This document shows positions 16,271 to 23,319 of a stretch of DNA of 64,000 bases, piece after piece. Location: NCBI GenBank assembly GCA_003243425.1, contig QFQP01000024.1:56266-120265 (forward strand). The letters run 5' to 3'. The notes beneath the pieces are model-generated. The model did no database searches. It saw only the letters and a program-made list of their open reading frames with translations, and had not been told where the DNA came from. Positions within the stretch are counted from its first letter, which is position 1, and every line of letters begins with the position of its first letter. This stretch comes from Archangium gephyra (GTDB lineage: Bacteria; Myxococcota; Myxococcia; Myxococcales; Myxococcaceae). A program made the position numbers and the translations under genes.

Positions 16271-17511
16271 TTCTGATCAGCCCTCCACTGCTGCACGCGA
16301 CGGAAGAAGAGCTCGGTGAACGGCTCGATTTCGTGGGCGGGGAACAACGCGGTCACCTTCTGGCGAATCGCGTCCTTCGCCTGATCCGTCGAGAAGAATT
16401 CCCACGCGACCTCATCGAGGTGCTTCAAGTTCTTCGCGCAGAACTCTTCGAATTGATCAGCCTGCAGAATCTTGCGCGACAGCGCGCCGTACTCTTTCAG
16501 CTTGTCCTTGTAAGGCAGGTCCTTCTTGCCGATGGCGTAGAAGGGCTCCCAGTCGAAGGCCTTGCGCATGGGGCGCCTGGTCGCGGCCGTGAAGATCGCC
16601 CACTTGAGGTACGCCTTCACCAACCACGGGAAGTGGTAGTGCAACGACGTGACCTGCGAGTCGGGGCAGGGGTTGGCGAAGTCGATGGGGTACCAGATCT
16701 TGTCGTTGGCGCCGCGCAGCGCCTCGCACGAGTTGAAGTCCCACCCGAAGAACGCGTTGATGGTCAGCGTGGTGTCGTCGAGAACCTGCTTGTCCTCGGG
16801 CGAGAGGAAGTCGGCCTCCTTCTTCATGGTGTAGCGGTCGTGCAGCGGCGCGTCGGGGTCGTAGAGCACCTGACGCGTCTGCGGCCCGAAGCCGATGGTG
16901 CGCACGAAGCGGTCGAACGGGTCGACGGCCTTCTGCAGGTGCATCACCATCGTGCCTGATTCGTCGTAGGCCTTCTTGAGCGCCGCCTCGTCCTTGATGC
17001 GGGTGACGCCCTTCCAGCCGCCGCCGTCGTACGGCTTCATGAAGAGCGGGTAGCCGATCTTCTTGCCCACCGCGGCGAGGTCGAAGAGCCGCGCGTACTT
17101 GCTGAGCGTGGGCTTCAGGTCGGGCAGCTGCTCGTACGACTTGGGGGGCACCATCCACGTCTCGGGAATGGGCATGCCGAGCGCCGTCATCGCCGCGTAG
17201 CTGGTGTGCTTCTCCATCGACTGCACGGACCACGGGTTGTTGAAGACGTAGAGCCCGTCCATCAACACGCCCTTTTTGATCCACTCGCGCGTGGTGTCGT
17301 ACCAGTGCGTGAGGCGGTCGATGACCACGTCGTATTTGACGGGCTGGGTGAGCGCGAACGGCTCGATGGTGACGCGCTCGACGTGGAAGTCGATGGTGTC
17401 GCCTTCGTGCTGAATGCGGAGCGCCAGGCGCTTCATGATGTGCTCGAAGCAGAGCGGCCAGCAGATGTCCGCGCCGAGCGAGAGACCGATGGTTCTGGTG
17501 ATGTTTGCCAA
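16267..17511 (-). CDS. ATP-grasp ligase
   Basis: A 414-residue cytosolic protein. The N-terminal part (IGLSLGADICWPLCFEHIMKRLALRI) is a pre-ATP-grasp fold; residues about 105-330 are the ATP-grasp domain, with GYPLFMKPYDGGGWKGVTRI (Lys binding plus the Gly-rich loop), a strand VMHLQKAVDPFDRFVRTIGFG, and the metal-binding end FNSCEALRGANDKIWYPIDFANPCPD (E...D-x-x-N-P). It ligates a carboxylate to an amine or thiol through an acyl phosphate. The start is TTG 17511, since the conserved IGLSLGADICWP lies upstream of any ATG. A TAACCT -10-like hexamer sits 10 nt before it. Coupled to the esterase downstream. A peptide- or amide-forming pathway is inferred. Confidence 0.82.
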   Translation of the reverse strand: MANITRTIGLSLGADICWPLCFEHIMKRLALRIQHEGDTIDFHVERVTIEPFALTQPVKYDVVIDRLTHWYDTTREWIKKGVLMDGLYVFNNPWSVQSMEKHTSYAAMTALGMPIPETWMVPPKSYEQLPDLKPTLSKYARLFDLAAVGKKIGYPLFMKPYDGGGWKGVTRIKDEAALKKAYDESGTMVMHLQKAVDPFDRFVRTIGFGPQTRQVLYDPDAPLHDRYTMKKEADFLSPEDKQVLDDTTLTINAFFGWDFNSCEALRGANDKIWYPIDFANPCPDSQVTSLHYHFPWLVKAYLKWAIFTAATRRPMRKAFDWEPFYAIGKKDLPYKDKLKEYGALSRKILQADQFEEFCAKNLKHLDEVAWEFFSTDQAKDAIRQKVTALFPAHEIEPFTELFFRRVQQWRADQK

Positions 17512-17587
17512 GAGGCCGCGAAGGTTACGCGAGTGGCTTTGTGGCCGAACGTGAATTGTGGCGCCGCCTTTTCACCCTGCGCCACGT

Positions 17588-17604
17588 GCGCATACAGTGT
17601 GCGC
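17588..17604. promoter_or_regulatory. Inverted repeat abutting the ccdA start (candidate autoregulatory operator)
   Basis: GCGCATAC-A-GTGTGCGC has 8-bp arms with one mismatch and a 1-nt centre, and ends immediately before the ATG of ccdA. It covers the TACAGT -10-like hexamer (17593-17598). CcdA proteins bind their own promoter with their ribbon-helix-helix domain, so this is the obvious site. Confidence 0.5.
17593..17598 (+). promoter_or_regulatory. -10 element for a leaderless ccdAB transcript
   Basis: TACAGT lies 6 nt before ATG 17605; there is no Shine-Dalgarno sequence. Confidence 0.45.
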
Positions 17605-17841
17605 ATGCCACGTGCGCAGCGACGGCGAACCCCGGTCAACCTCTCGCTCGACCCGCAGCTGGTGGCCGAGGCGCGGAAGTTCGGCCTGAACTTGTCGGGG
17701 TTGGTCGAAGAGAAGCTCCGCGAGGCGGTCACCGAGCACCGGCAGCGCCTCTGGCAGGCGGAGAACGCGGAGGCCATTTCGGCCTACAACCGCTTCGTTG
17801 CGAAGCACGGCGTGTTCGGAGAGGACGAGCGCGAATGGTGA
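17605..17841 (+). CDS. ccdA: CcdA-family antitoxin
   Basis: A 78-residue protein. RTPVNLSLDPQLVAEARKFGLNLSGLVEEKLREAV is the CcdA ribbon-helix-helix segment, and RLWQAENAEAISAYNRFVAKHGVFGEDEREW is the C-terminal toxin-binding tail, ending in the family's characteristic G-x-F-x-D-E-x-R-x-W. CcdA neutralises CcdB and represses the operon. The ATG follows a near-perfect inverted repeat directly. A much longer in-phase frame reaches back into the divergent ATP-grasp gene and is rejected. The antitoxin's end overlaps the toxin's start by 7 nt (ATGGTGA). Confidence 0.93.
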   Translation: MPRAQRRRTPVNLSLDPQLVAEARKFGLNLSGLVEEKLREAVTEHRQRLWQAENAEAISAYNRFVAKHGVFGEDEREW

Positions 17842-18155
17842 AGAGCGACCGCTTTCTCTACTTCCGCAACCCGGGCAACGCGCGTGTCTTTCCGTTTCTG
17901 GTGGTGGTGCAGCACCGGCTGCTCGAAGGGCTCGACACCCGCGTGGTCGTGCCGTTGGCCAGGAAGGAGCACCTGGGTACGCGTGCGCTGACGCGGCTCA
18001 ACCCGCAGTGGACGGTCGAGAAGCAGGCGGTGGTGTTTCTCGCGCAACAGCTGGGCGCGGTGCCGCGGTCATCATTGGGCAAGCCGTTGGGGACACTCGA
18101 GAGTAAGTCGTCGGAAATTCTGAGCGCGCTCGACGTGCTCTTTGCCGGGGTCTGA
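17835..18155 (+). CDS. ccdB: CcdB-family gyrase-poisoning toxin
   Basis: A 106-residue protein: FLYFRNPGNARVFPFLVVVQHRLLEGLDTRVVVPLAR matches the CcdB core, followed by LNPQWTVEKQAVVFLAQQLGAVPRSSLGKPLGTLES and a C-terminal helix SSEILSALDVLFAGV ending in the family's terminal G-[IV]. In F-plasmid CcdB the last residues (W99, G100, I101) poison GyrA; here the end is A-G-V, so Gly is kept and Trp is replaced by Ala, and toxicity may be reduced. Start is ATG 17835 or the overlapping GTG 17838. Length is normal. The next gene follows after 14 nt and may be in the operon. Confidence 0.93.
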   Translation: MVKSDRFLYFRNPGNARVFPFLVVVQHRLLEGLDTRVVVPLARKEHLGTRALTRLNPQWTVEKQAVVFLAQQLGAVPRSSLGKPLGTLESKSSEILSALDVLFAGV

Positions 18156-18169
18156 CCTCAGGGGTTCCA

Positions 18170-18661
18170 GTGGCTGCGAAGAAGAAGAAGAAGAGTGAGC
18201 TGTCGTTCGATGTCGAGAAGGCCAACGCGTTGCTCAACGAGCTCGGCGGGCTGCTGGTGGAAGACGGCGCCTACGAAGGGCACGACTGGGCGGGCATTTC
18301 GCTGGTCGTCGAGTTCGACGACGACGCCGTGAGCTTGAGCGGCTACGCGTACCCCGAAGGCAAGGCGCACATCGCCGTGGTGCCCGAGAACCCCGAAGTG
18401 TTCGACGTGGTCGAAGCGCTGCGCGACGTGATGGCGGCCGACGGCAAGGGCGCGTGGGCCGGGGCGCTGGTGCGCATCACCCAGCCCGGCCCCGAGATTG
18501 AAATGGAGTTCGATTACGACGGCGGCCAGTGGGAAGTCGGCGCAGAAGCGCTGCGGCCCGAGTCGGTGGCGGGCCCGAAGGCGAAGGCGCCTGCGAAGAA
18601 GAAGGCGCCTGCGAAGGCAAAGAAGGCCGCGCCGAAGAAGAAGTCGAAGACGAAGCGTTGA
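18170..18661 (+). CDS. Small acidic-domain protein with histone-H1-like basic tail (paralogue 1)
   Basis: A 163-residue protein from GTG 18170, which has AGGGG 5 nt upstream. After MAAKKKKK there is an acidic globular domain of about 110 residues (ANALLNELGGLLVEDGAYEGHDWAGISLVVEF to DGGQWEVGAEAL), then a tail of about 33 residues built from AK/PAKK/APKKK repeats like eukaryotic histone H1 or bacterial Hc1-type proteins. The globular domain is homologous to that of the next gene (shared pattern: W-x-x-I/L-x-L-V-x-E, G-Y-x-Y/F, E-A-L/Q-x-x-x-R/E). The tail should bind nucleic acid; the domain's function is unknown. It resembles small immunity-like (YezG-type) folds only vaguely. It follows ccdB by 14 nt. 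Confidence 0.75.
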   Translation: MAAKKKKKSELSFDVEKANALLNELGGLLVEDGAYEGHDWAGISLVVEFDDDAVSLSGYAYPEGKAHIAVVPENPEVFDVVEALRDVMAADGKGAWAGALVRITQPGPEIEMEFDYDGGQWEVGAEALRPESVAGPKAKAPAKKKAPAKAKKAAPKKKSKTKR

Positions 18662-18702
18662 AGTGAATTGTCGAAGCGTCGCGTGTGCGCCATACGGCGC
18701 GC

Positions 18703-19329
18703 ATGGCGACCTCCAAGACGAAGCAGAGCGAATTCGCGCGGGCCGACGAGCTGGTGCTGGCCATCGGCAACGCGATTCTCGAAGACGACAACATCAAGAA
18801 CCGCGAGTGGGAGTCGCTCGCGCTCGTCATCGAGATCGCCGACGGCGATCGCAACATGTACGGCTACGTGTTCGACGCGAACGGCGAAGCCCACGCGGAA
18901 GTGCCCGAAGAGTCGAACGTCATCGAACTCGCGCAGCAGCTGCGTGAAGAGATGTCGAAGGACGACGAGCCCTGGCGCGCGATGTTGTTCCAGGTGTTCG
19001 GTGACGAGCTGCGCTTGTCCTTCGACCACGAGGGCAATGAGTGGGCGATGTCGGCCGACAACGTCGAGGAGATCATCGAGAAGATCCGCCCCGACTTCGA
19101 CCCCGAGGCCGATGACGACGACTCGGAGGACATGACGCCGAACCCGCCCGCCGCGAAGAAGGCTCCGGCGAAGGCGAAGAAGGTGGCGCCGAAGAAGAAG
19201 CCCGTGGCGAAGAAGAAGCCCGCGGCGAAGAAGACGGCTCCGAAGAAGAAGACGGCTCCGAAGAAGGTCGCGGCCAAGAAGTCCAGGCCCGCGCCGAAGA
19301 AGAAGCCGGTCGCCAGGAAGAAGAAGTAG
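18703..19329 (+). CDS. Small acidic-domain protein with long histone-H1-like basic tail (paralogue 2)
   Basis: A 208-residue protein. Residues about 10-135 (ADELVLAIGNAILEDDNIKNREWESLALVIEIADGDRNMYGYVF...NEWAMSADNVEEIIEKIRPDFDPEADDDD) are homologous to the domain of the preceding gene. Residues about 145-208 are a tail of AKKAPAKAKK/PKKKPVAKKK-type repeats, twice as long as in paralogue 1. ATG 18703 is preferred to GTG 18685. The body is strongly acidic and the tail strongly basic, so an intramolecular or nucleic-acid-dependent switch is conceivable (inference). The gene ends 8 bp before a strong bidirectional terminator. Confidence 0.75.
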   Translation: MATSKTKQSEFARADELVLAIGNAILEDDNIKNREWESLALVIEIADGDRNMYGYVFDANGEAHAEVPEESNVIELAQQLREEMSKDDEPWRAMLFQVFGDELRLSFDHEGNEWAMSADNVEEIIEKIRPDFDPEADDDDSEDMTPNPPAAKKAPAKAKKVAPKKKPVAKKKPAAKKTAPKKKTAPKKVAAKKSRPAPKKKPVARKKK

Positions 19330-19337
19330 CCCCGCCG

Positions 19338-19365
19338 TTCCCTCTCCCTCCTGAGGGAGAGGGAA
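19338..19365. terminator. Bidirectional hairpin terminator
   Basis: TTCCCTCTCCCTC-CT-GAGGGAGAGGGAA is a perfect 13-bp inverted repeat with a minimal centre, placed between the stop of the H1-tailed gene (19329) and the stop of the convergent gene (19372). There is no long U-tract, only the AA/TT flanks of the stem, so it may act as a factor-assisted or bidirectional terminator. The CCCTCTCCC...GGGAGAGGG form is common between convergent genes in high-GC bacteria. Confidence 0.7.
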
Positions 19366-19371
19366 GTGGCG

Positions 19372-20034
19372 TCACTTCGCTTCGTCACTCCACGACACGA
19401 TGGGCTTGCTCCCCGGTTTGCGACGCGAGGCGTTCTCGCGAACCGCGGTGAGCGCCTTCGTTCGACTGTCTTTCTCTTCGAGGATCTTCCGGCCTGAATC
19501 GTCGTTCGACAGCGCGCGCCAGAACGCGAGGAAGCCCTTCTCGTCGAGCGCCTTGCGGTCCATCAGCCGGAACGCGAAGAGCTGCGTGAGCTCGCTCCAC
19601 TTGAGGGTGTCCCAGTTGCCCTTGTCGTCGACGAGGTAGCAGCACGACGGTTCCCACACGACCGAGTCGGCGGCCTTCTTCCACGGCAGGTCGTCGATGC
19701 GCTTCGCGGCGAGCATCGACTTCTCGTCGAACTTCTCGTGCTTGAAGTCGACGAGCTTCATGTACCCGGTGTCGCCCGGTTCAGCCGCGCGCATGGCGGC
19801 GTTGCTGTCGAAGAACACGCGGTGCAGCACTTCGTTCATCGACGCCTTGTCGGCCTTGTTGGCGGGCACCAGGAAGAACCAGGTCTGCGTCATCGTCGAC
19901 GGGTTCTTCGTGTCGGGGCAGCCGGTGCCGATGCACTTCATCGGCGCGCCGTTGGCCAGCGTGTAACGGAGCTCGACCTTCACCGGCACGGTCGCGGGAG
20001 CAGCGGTCAGCAGCGTCATCAGGAGCGTGAACAT
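19372..20034 (-). CDS. Exported protein of unknown function
   Basis: A 220-residue protein. MFTLLMTLLTAAPATV is a signal peptide; ATG 20034 is chosen over a frame start at 20082 for that reason. The mature part has Cys pairs MKCIGTGCPDTKN and EPSCCYLVDDKGNWD, a WFFLVPANKADKASMNEVLHRVFFDS segment and a Lys/Arg-rich C terminus. It is probably periplasmic and disulphide-bonded. No family is recognised. Convergent with the H1-tailed gene and divergent from the AAA ATPase. Confidence 0.65.
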   Translation of the reverse strand: MFTLLMTLLTAAPATVPVKVELRYTLANGAPMKCIGTGCPDTKNPSTMTQTWFFLVPANKADKASMNEVLHRVFFDSNAAMRAAEPGDTGYMKLVDFKHEKFDEKSMLAAKRIDDLPWKKAADSVVWEPSCCYLVDDKGNWDTLKWSELTQLFAFRLMDRKALDEKGFLAFWRALSNDDSGRKILEEKDSRTKALTAVRENASRRKPGSKPIVSWSDEAK

Positions 20035-20090
20035 CCGTAGAGTCCAGCACGTGGTGGACGCCGAAACGAGCCGGTGCCGCAACCCTGCGC

Positions 20091-20096
20091 TACGCT
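20091..20096 (+). promoter_or_regulatory. -10 element for a leaderless ATPase-DUF4276 transcript
   Basis: TACGCT lies 7 nt before GTG 20104, placing the predicted transcription start on the start codon. No Shine-Dalgarno is present. Confidence 0.45.
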
Positions 20097-20103
20097 TTCA
20101 CGC

Positions 20104-20994
20104 GTGACGATGATCACTCGATTGCACGTGCGACGGTTTCGCTCGATTCGAGCGCTGGACCTCGAACTGTCTCCTCTCACGGCGCTGGTCGGGCCCAATG
20201 GCTCCGGAAAGTCGACCGTGCTCGCGGCGTTGAATCCGCGAAACGAACTGACTCCAACCTGGAGACACGAACGGGAAGCCGCAAGCGTCGAGCGCATCAC
20301 GAACGTTGGCACGACCATTTCGGGGCACGTGAACGGCTTGTTCCCGACCCTCGGTGTGCAGACGTTGCGCCTCGAACTCGACGCCTTGCGCCGCGAGTCC
20401 ATTGTCGAGCGTGCCTCCATCTTGAGTTCAAACGGGAGCAACATCAGCAACGTCATCGGTTCGATGACTCGCGAACGACAGGCTTTGCTGGCATCCGAAT
20501 TCTCGAAGCGCATTCCAGCGATTCGCGATCTCGACGTCTTCCCGACAACCTCGGGCAAACATCAGCTTCGCTTTCATGATCGCTGGTCGGAAACCGAGTT
20601 TTCGCCGGACGAAGTTTCGGACGGCACGCTGTTGTTGCTCGCCTTCCTCGCTGCAAAGTTCCAACCCACGAGGCCTGACATTCTCGCCGTTGAAGAGCCC
20701 GAGCGCGGGCTGCATCCGTATCTTCTGGGTGAGCTGGTGCGCCTCCTTCGTGAGCTGACGACCGGGCCGAACGCGCTACAGGTCGTGCTTGCGACGCACA
20801 GCGCGGAACTGCTCGAGCACCTGAACCCTGCCGAAGTTCGTTTTCTCTCTCGTTCACCTGATGACGGCAACGTACTCGTTCGCAGCGTTGATCCGACGAG
20901 CGCTGACTGGCCCCGGTACTTTCGTGAGTTCGACGACTCCCTCGGCGGCGCGTGGCTGTCGGGTGGACTCGGTGGAACTCCGCAGTCGCACTGA
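20104..20994 (+). CDS. AAA-type (SMC/OLD-like) ATPase of a two-gene system
   Basis: A 296-residue ATPase (start GTG 20104 or ATG 20110). ITRLHVRRFRSIRALDLELSPLTALVGPNGSGKSTVLAAL is the N-terminal ABC-type half with Walker A GPNGSGKST. FSPDEVSDGTLLLLAFLAAK is the signature region, DILAVEEPERGLHPYLL the Walker B plus D-loop, and VVLATHSAELLEHL the H-loop. It lacks the long coiled coil and TOPRIM domain of full OLD proteins, and the next gene supplies a TOPRIM-like DUF4276 protein instead. The TGA is immediately followed by that gene's ATG. Base composition is visibly less GC-rich than the neighbours (for example TTTTCTCTCTCGTTC), suggesting acquisition. A defence role (as in PARIS or OLD-type systems) is inferred. 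Confidence 0.85.
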   Translation: MTMITRLHVRRFRSIRALDLELSPLTALVGPNGSGKSTVLAALNPRNELTPTWRHEREAASVERITNVGTTISGHVNGLFPTLGVQTLRLELDALRRESIVERASILSSNGSNISNVIGSMTRERQALLASEFSKRIPAIRDLDVFPTTSGKHQLRFHDRWSETEFSPDEVSDGTLLLLAFLAAKFQPTRPDILAVEEPERGLHPYLLGELVRLLRELTTGPNALQVVLATHSAELLEHLNPAEVRFLSRSPDDGNVLVRSVDPTSADWPRYFREFDDSLGGAWLSGGLGGTPQSH

Positions 20995-21597
20995 ATGAGC
21001 GCGCTCAAGATCGTCCTGCTGGCGGAAGGAGTCGGCGAGGTGGGCGACAACTCTCTGCGCCAGCCAAAAGCCGTCATTCCGGAAGACGAATGTGGGCCCG
21101 CGCATTGCCTGATTTCTCGTGTGCTGGAGCGTGAGAGGACTCTTCCTCGCTCCGCTCAGCGCTTTCACGAGCCTTTGAGAACGACGCGCGGAACCGTCGC
21201 GCGCGGCAGCAACCTGCGCGCTGCCGTGTCGCTCAGGAAGCTGCTGAACTACCTGCCGGAAGATCGGCCTGACTTGATCATCGTTCTCGTCGACGCCGAT
21301 GACGAGCCACACGTTGATGGCGTACTCGAAAGGAGCATTGAGGACATTCCAGGAGACAAGGTGGTAGCTGTTGCAGTGAAGGAGTTCGAGGCTTGGTTGC
21401 TCTGCGCTCACGAGCAGGCACCGGCGAACGTCGAGGGCTTGAAACCCGGGGAGGCGAAAGAGCGTCTCGCCTCGCTTCTCGCTTCGTCACCTGACCCGAA
21501 GCTTGCTCGCAAAACGCTCGCTGAGAAGCTCGACCTTGACAGGTTGCTGAAGAACTCCAAATCGTTCGGAAGCTGCGTCAAGAAGCTGCGGAAGTAG
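20995..21597 (+). CDS. DUF4276-family (TOPRIM-like) protein
   Basis: A 200-residue protein. LKIVLLAEGVGEVG (Glu11, then Gly) and, about residues 90-105, RPDLIIVLVDADDEPHVDG carry the E...D-x-D residues of a TOPRIM-like metal site; VVAVAVKEFEAWLLC is the conserved helix start with the E-A-W-L motif of DUF4276. The C-terminal region (LDLDRLLKNSKSFGSCVKKLRK) also fits the family. DUF4276 proteins typically sit next to AAA/SMC-like ATPases. A nuclease or ligand-processing role in a two-component defence system is inferred from that pairing. Zero spacing to the ATPase gene indicates coupling. Ends flush against the convergent LysR gene. Confidence 0.82.
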   Translation: MSALKIVLLAEGVGEVGDNSLRQPKAVIPEDECGPAHCLISRVLERERTLPRSAQRFHEPLRTTRGTVARGSNLRAAVSLRKLLNYLPEDRPDLIIVLVDADDEPHVDGVLERSIEDIPGDKVVAVAVKEFEAWLLCAHEQAPANVEGLKPGEAKERLASLLASSPDPKLARKTLAEKLDLDRLLKNSKSFGSCVKKLRK

Positions 21598-22524
21598 TCA
21601 CCGGTCAGCACGGAAGCGCTGCGCGAGCTTCTGGTCCTTGAAGTGGGCCGTCACCGCGTCGATGAACTTGCGCGTCTTCACCGGCAACTGGCGCTGGCTG
21701 CTGAAATAGATGAGCAGCGGCCCGCCGTCGGCCCACCAGTCGGGCAACACGCGCACCAGCCGGCCGCTCTCGAGCTCCGCGAGCACCTGTGACGTCGGCA
21801 GCAACGCGATGCCCAGCCCCGCCTGCACCGCCGCCGACATCGCTTCGATTTCGTTGAACACCACGCGCTGTTGCAGGTCGTCGACGTGCTCCTTGCCGGC
21901 GGCATTGCGCAGCGGCCACAGCCGCAACTTCCCCGTTCGCGCCGAGCGGAAGCACACGCCCTGATGGTCCTTCAGCTCCGACGGGTGCTTCAGCGTGCCA
22001 TGCGTCTTCACGTAGGCCTTCGACGCCACCGCGACGATGTGAATGCGCGCCAGCTCCTTCGCGACGATGCCGGCCCCGAGGTCGATGCCCGCCCCGATGC
22101 CCACGTCGAAGTTCTCACCGACGAGGTCGACCTGCCGGTTCTCGAAGTGCCAGTCGACCGACACCTTCGGGCACTCGCGCAGGTACGCGGGCAACACCGG
22201 CTGCACGTACACACGCCCGAACGACGGCGCGAGGCTGACCTTCAACGTTCCCGTGGGCTCGAGGCGCTCGCCCGACACGCGCGCCAACGCGTCTTGCAGG
22301 GTGTTCAGGCCCTTCGCTGCGTCGGCGAAGAGGTGTTCACCTGCTTCGGTCAACGTGAGCCGCCGCGTGCTGCGCTGAAACAACCGCGCGCCCAGCGAGT
22401 CTTCGAGCTTCGCCACGCTCTTGCTCACCGCCGCCGGCGTGATGCTCAACTTGCGCGCCGCCGCCGAGAAACTCCCCGCTTCAGCGCTGCGAACGAAGGC
22501 TTCGACCGACGAGAGCGTCTCCAT
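21598..22524 (-). CDS. LysR-family transcriptional regulator
   Basis: A 308-residue protein. METLSSVEAFVRSAEAGSFSAAARKLSITPAAVSKSVAKLEDSLGARLFQRSTRRLTLTEAG is the winged helix-turn-helix, and about 90-300 is the periplasmic-binding-like effector domain. This CrgA/YafC-like subgroup usually represses the divergent gene and itself in response to small electrophiles or quinones. A perfect palindrome with TTCAA arms stands in the shared promoter, and a consensus-like TAGAAT -10 element ends 6 nt before the ATG. Divergent from the NADP-dependent oxidoreductase, the likely target. Confidence 0.93.
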   Translation of the reverse strand: METLSSVEAFVRSAEAGSFSAAARKLSITPAAVSKSVAKLEDSLGARLFQRSTRRLTLTEAGEHLFADAAKGLNTLQDALARVSGERLEPTGTLKVSLAPSFGRVYVQPVLPAYLRECPKVSVDWHFENRQVDLVGENFDVGIGAGIDLGAGIVAKELARIHIVAVASKAYVKTHGTLKHPSELKDHQGVCFRSARTGKLRLWPLRNAAGKEHVDDLQQRVVFNEIEAMSAAVQAGLGIALLPTSQVLAELESGRLVRVLPDWWADGGPLLIYFSSQRQLPVKTRKFIDAVTAHFKDQKLAQRFRADR

Positions 22525-22530
22525 GGCGGC

Positions 22531-22536
22531 ATTCTA
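22531..22536 (-). promoter_or_regulatory. -10 element for a leaderless lysR transcript
   Basis: TAGAAT on the minus strand, 6 nt before ATG 22524; no Shine-Dalgarno. Confidence 0.5.
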
Positions 22537-22540
22537 CGGC

Positions 22541-22557
22541 TTCAACCGCCGGTTGAA
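22541..22557. promoter_or_regulatory. Palindromic operator in the lysR/oxidoreductase divergent promoter
   Basis: TTCAACCGCCGGTTGAA is a perfect 17-bp inverted repeat just upstream of the lysR -10 element. It does not contain the classical T-N11-A spacing but has AT-rich outer half-sites as expected for a LysR dimer. Confidence 0.6.
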
Positions 22558-22638
22558 ACTGATTCGACGACTCTGTGACTACTGGGAAGTCGCCGTCGGG
22601 CGCATGTTCTTCCCACCAATGCAGCACGGGAGAACGTC

Positions 22639-23223
22639 ATGAAGCTCGGGATCATCGGAAGCGGGAACATCGGTCAGGCCATCGCCACGCTCGCGACTCG
22701 TGCGGGTCACGAAGTCGTCATGAGCAGCCGACGCGGTGGTGCGTCGTTGAACGCGGTGGTGCGCGCGGTGGGTGAGGGCGCGACGGCGGGCACGGTGGAA
22801 GAAGCGGCGAAGGCCGACGTGGTGTTCCTCGCGGTGCCCTGGAACGCGGTGGAGGCGGCGACGGCCGGCCTCACGTGGCACGGCAACGTGGTGGTCGACA
22901 CCACCAACCCGGTGCTGCCCGGTTTTCTGCCCGCCAGGCTCGGCGGGCGCGCGTCGAGTGAGGTCGTCGCGGCGATGGTGCCGGGCGCGAAGCTGGTGAA
23001 GGCCTTCAACACGCTGCAGCCGTCGGCGCTGGTGACGCAGCCGGTGTCTGGCCGGCGCGTGTTGTTCATGTCGGGTGACGACGCGGCGGCGCGGGCCACG
23101 GTGGCGCAGCTGGCGACTGAGTTCGGGCTCGCTCCCGTCGACCTCGGGCCGTTGGCCGGTGCGGCGCTGCTCACGCAGTTCCCCGGCGGGCCACTGCCGG
23201 CGCTCGAGCTCGTGAAGCTCTGA
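22639..23223 (+). CDS. NADPH-dependent F420-reductase-like oxidoreductase
   Basis: A 194-residue Rossmann protein: MKLGIIGSGNIGQAIATLATRAGHEVVMSSRRG carries G-x-G-x-x-G and, after the second strand, SSRR, which favours NADP(H). DVVFLAVPWNAV, VVDTTNPV and KLVKAFNTLQPSAL match the NADP oxidoreductase coenzyme-F420-dependent family (COG2085). Length is typical of stand-alone bacterial members, which need not use F420. GGGAGA precedes the ATG. Divergent from the LysR regulator, which is likely to control it. Confidence 0.88.
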   Translation: MKLGIIGSGNIGQAIATLATRAGHEVVMSSRRGGASLNAVVRAVGEGATAGTVEEAAKADVVFLAVPWNAVEAATAGLTWHGNVVVDTTNPVLPGFLPARLGGRASSEVVAAMVPGAKLVKAFNTLQPSALVTQPVSGRRVLFMSGDDAAARATVAQLATEFGLAPVDLGPLAGAALLTQFPGGPLPALELVKL

Positions 23224-23297
23224 ACGGTGTCGGTTCGAACCAACAGCTGAAGTGTCGAGCCGACAGCCGCGTGCCCACTGTTCCGAGCGCGCGCGGC

Positions 23298-23313
23298 TGG
23301 CACGGATGCTGCG
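23298..23313 (+). promoter_or_regulatory. Sigma-54-type promoter
   Basis: TGGCAC-GGATG-CTGCG matches the -24/-12 consensus TGGCAC-N5-TTGCW, with GG (23299-23300) and GC (23311-23312) correctly spaced. The predicted start is about 23324, giving a leader of about 27 nt for the Ig-repeat lipoprotein gene. Confidence 0.6.
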
Positions 23314-23319
23314 AACGGT

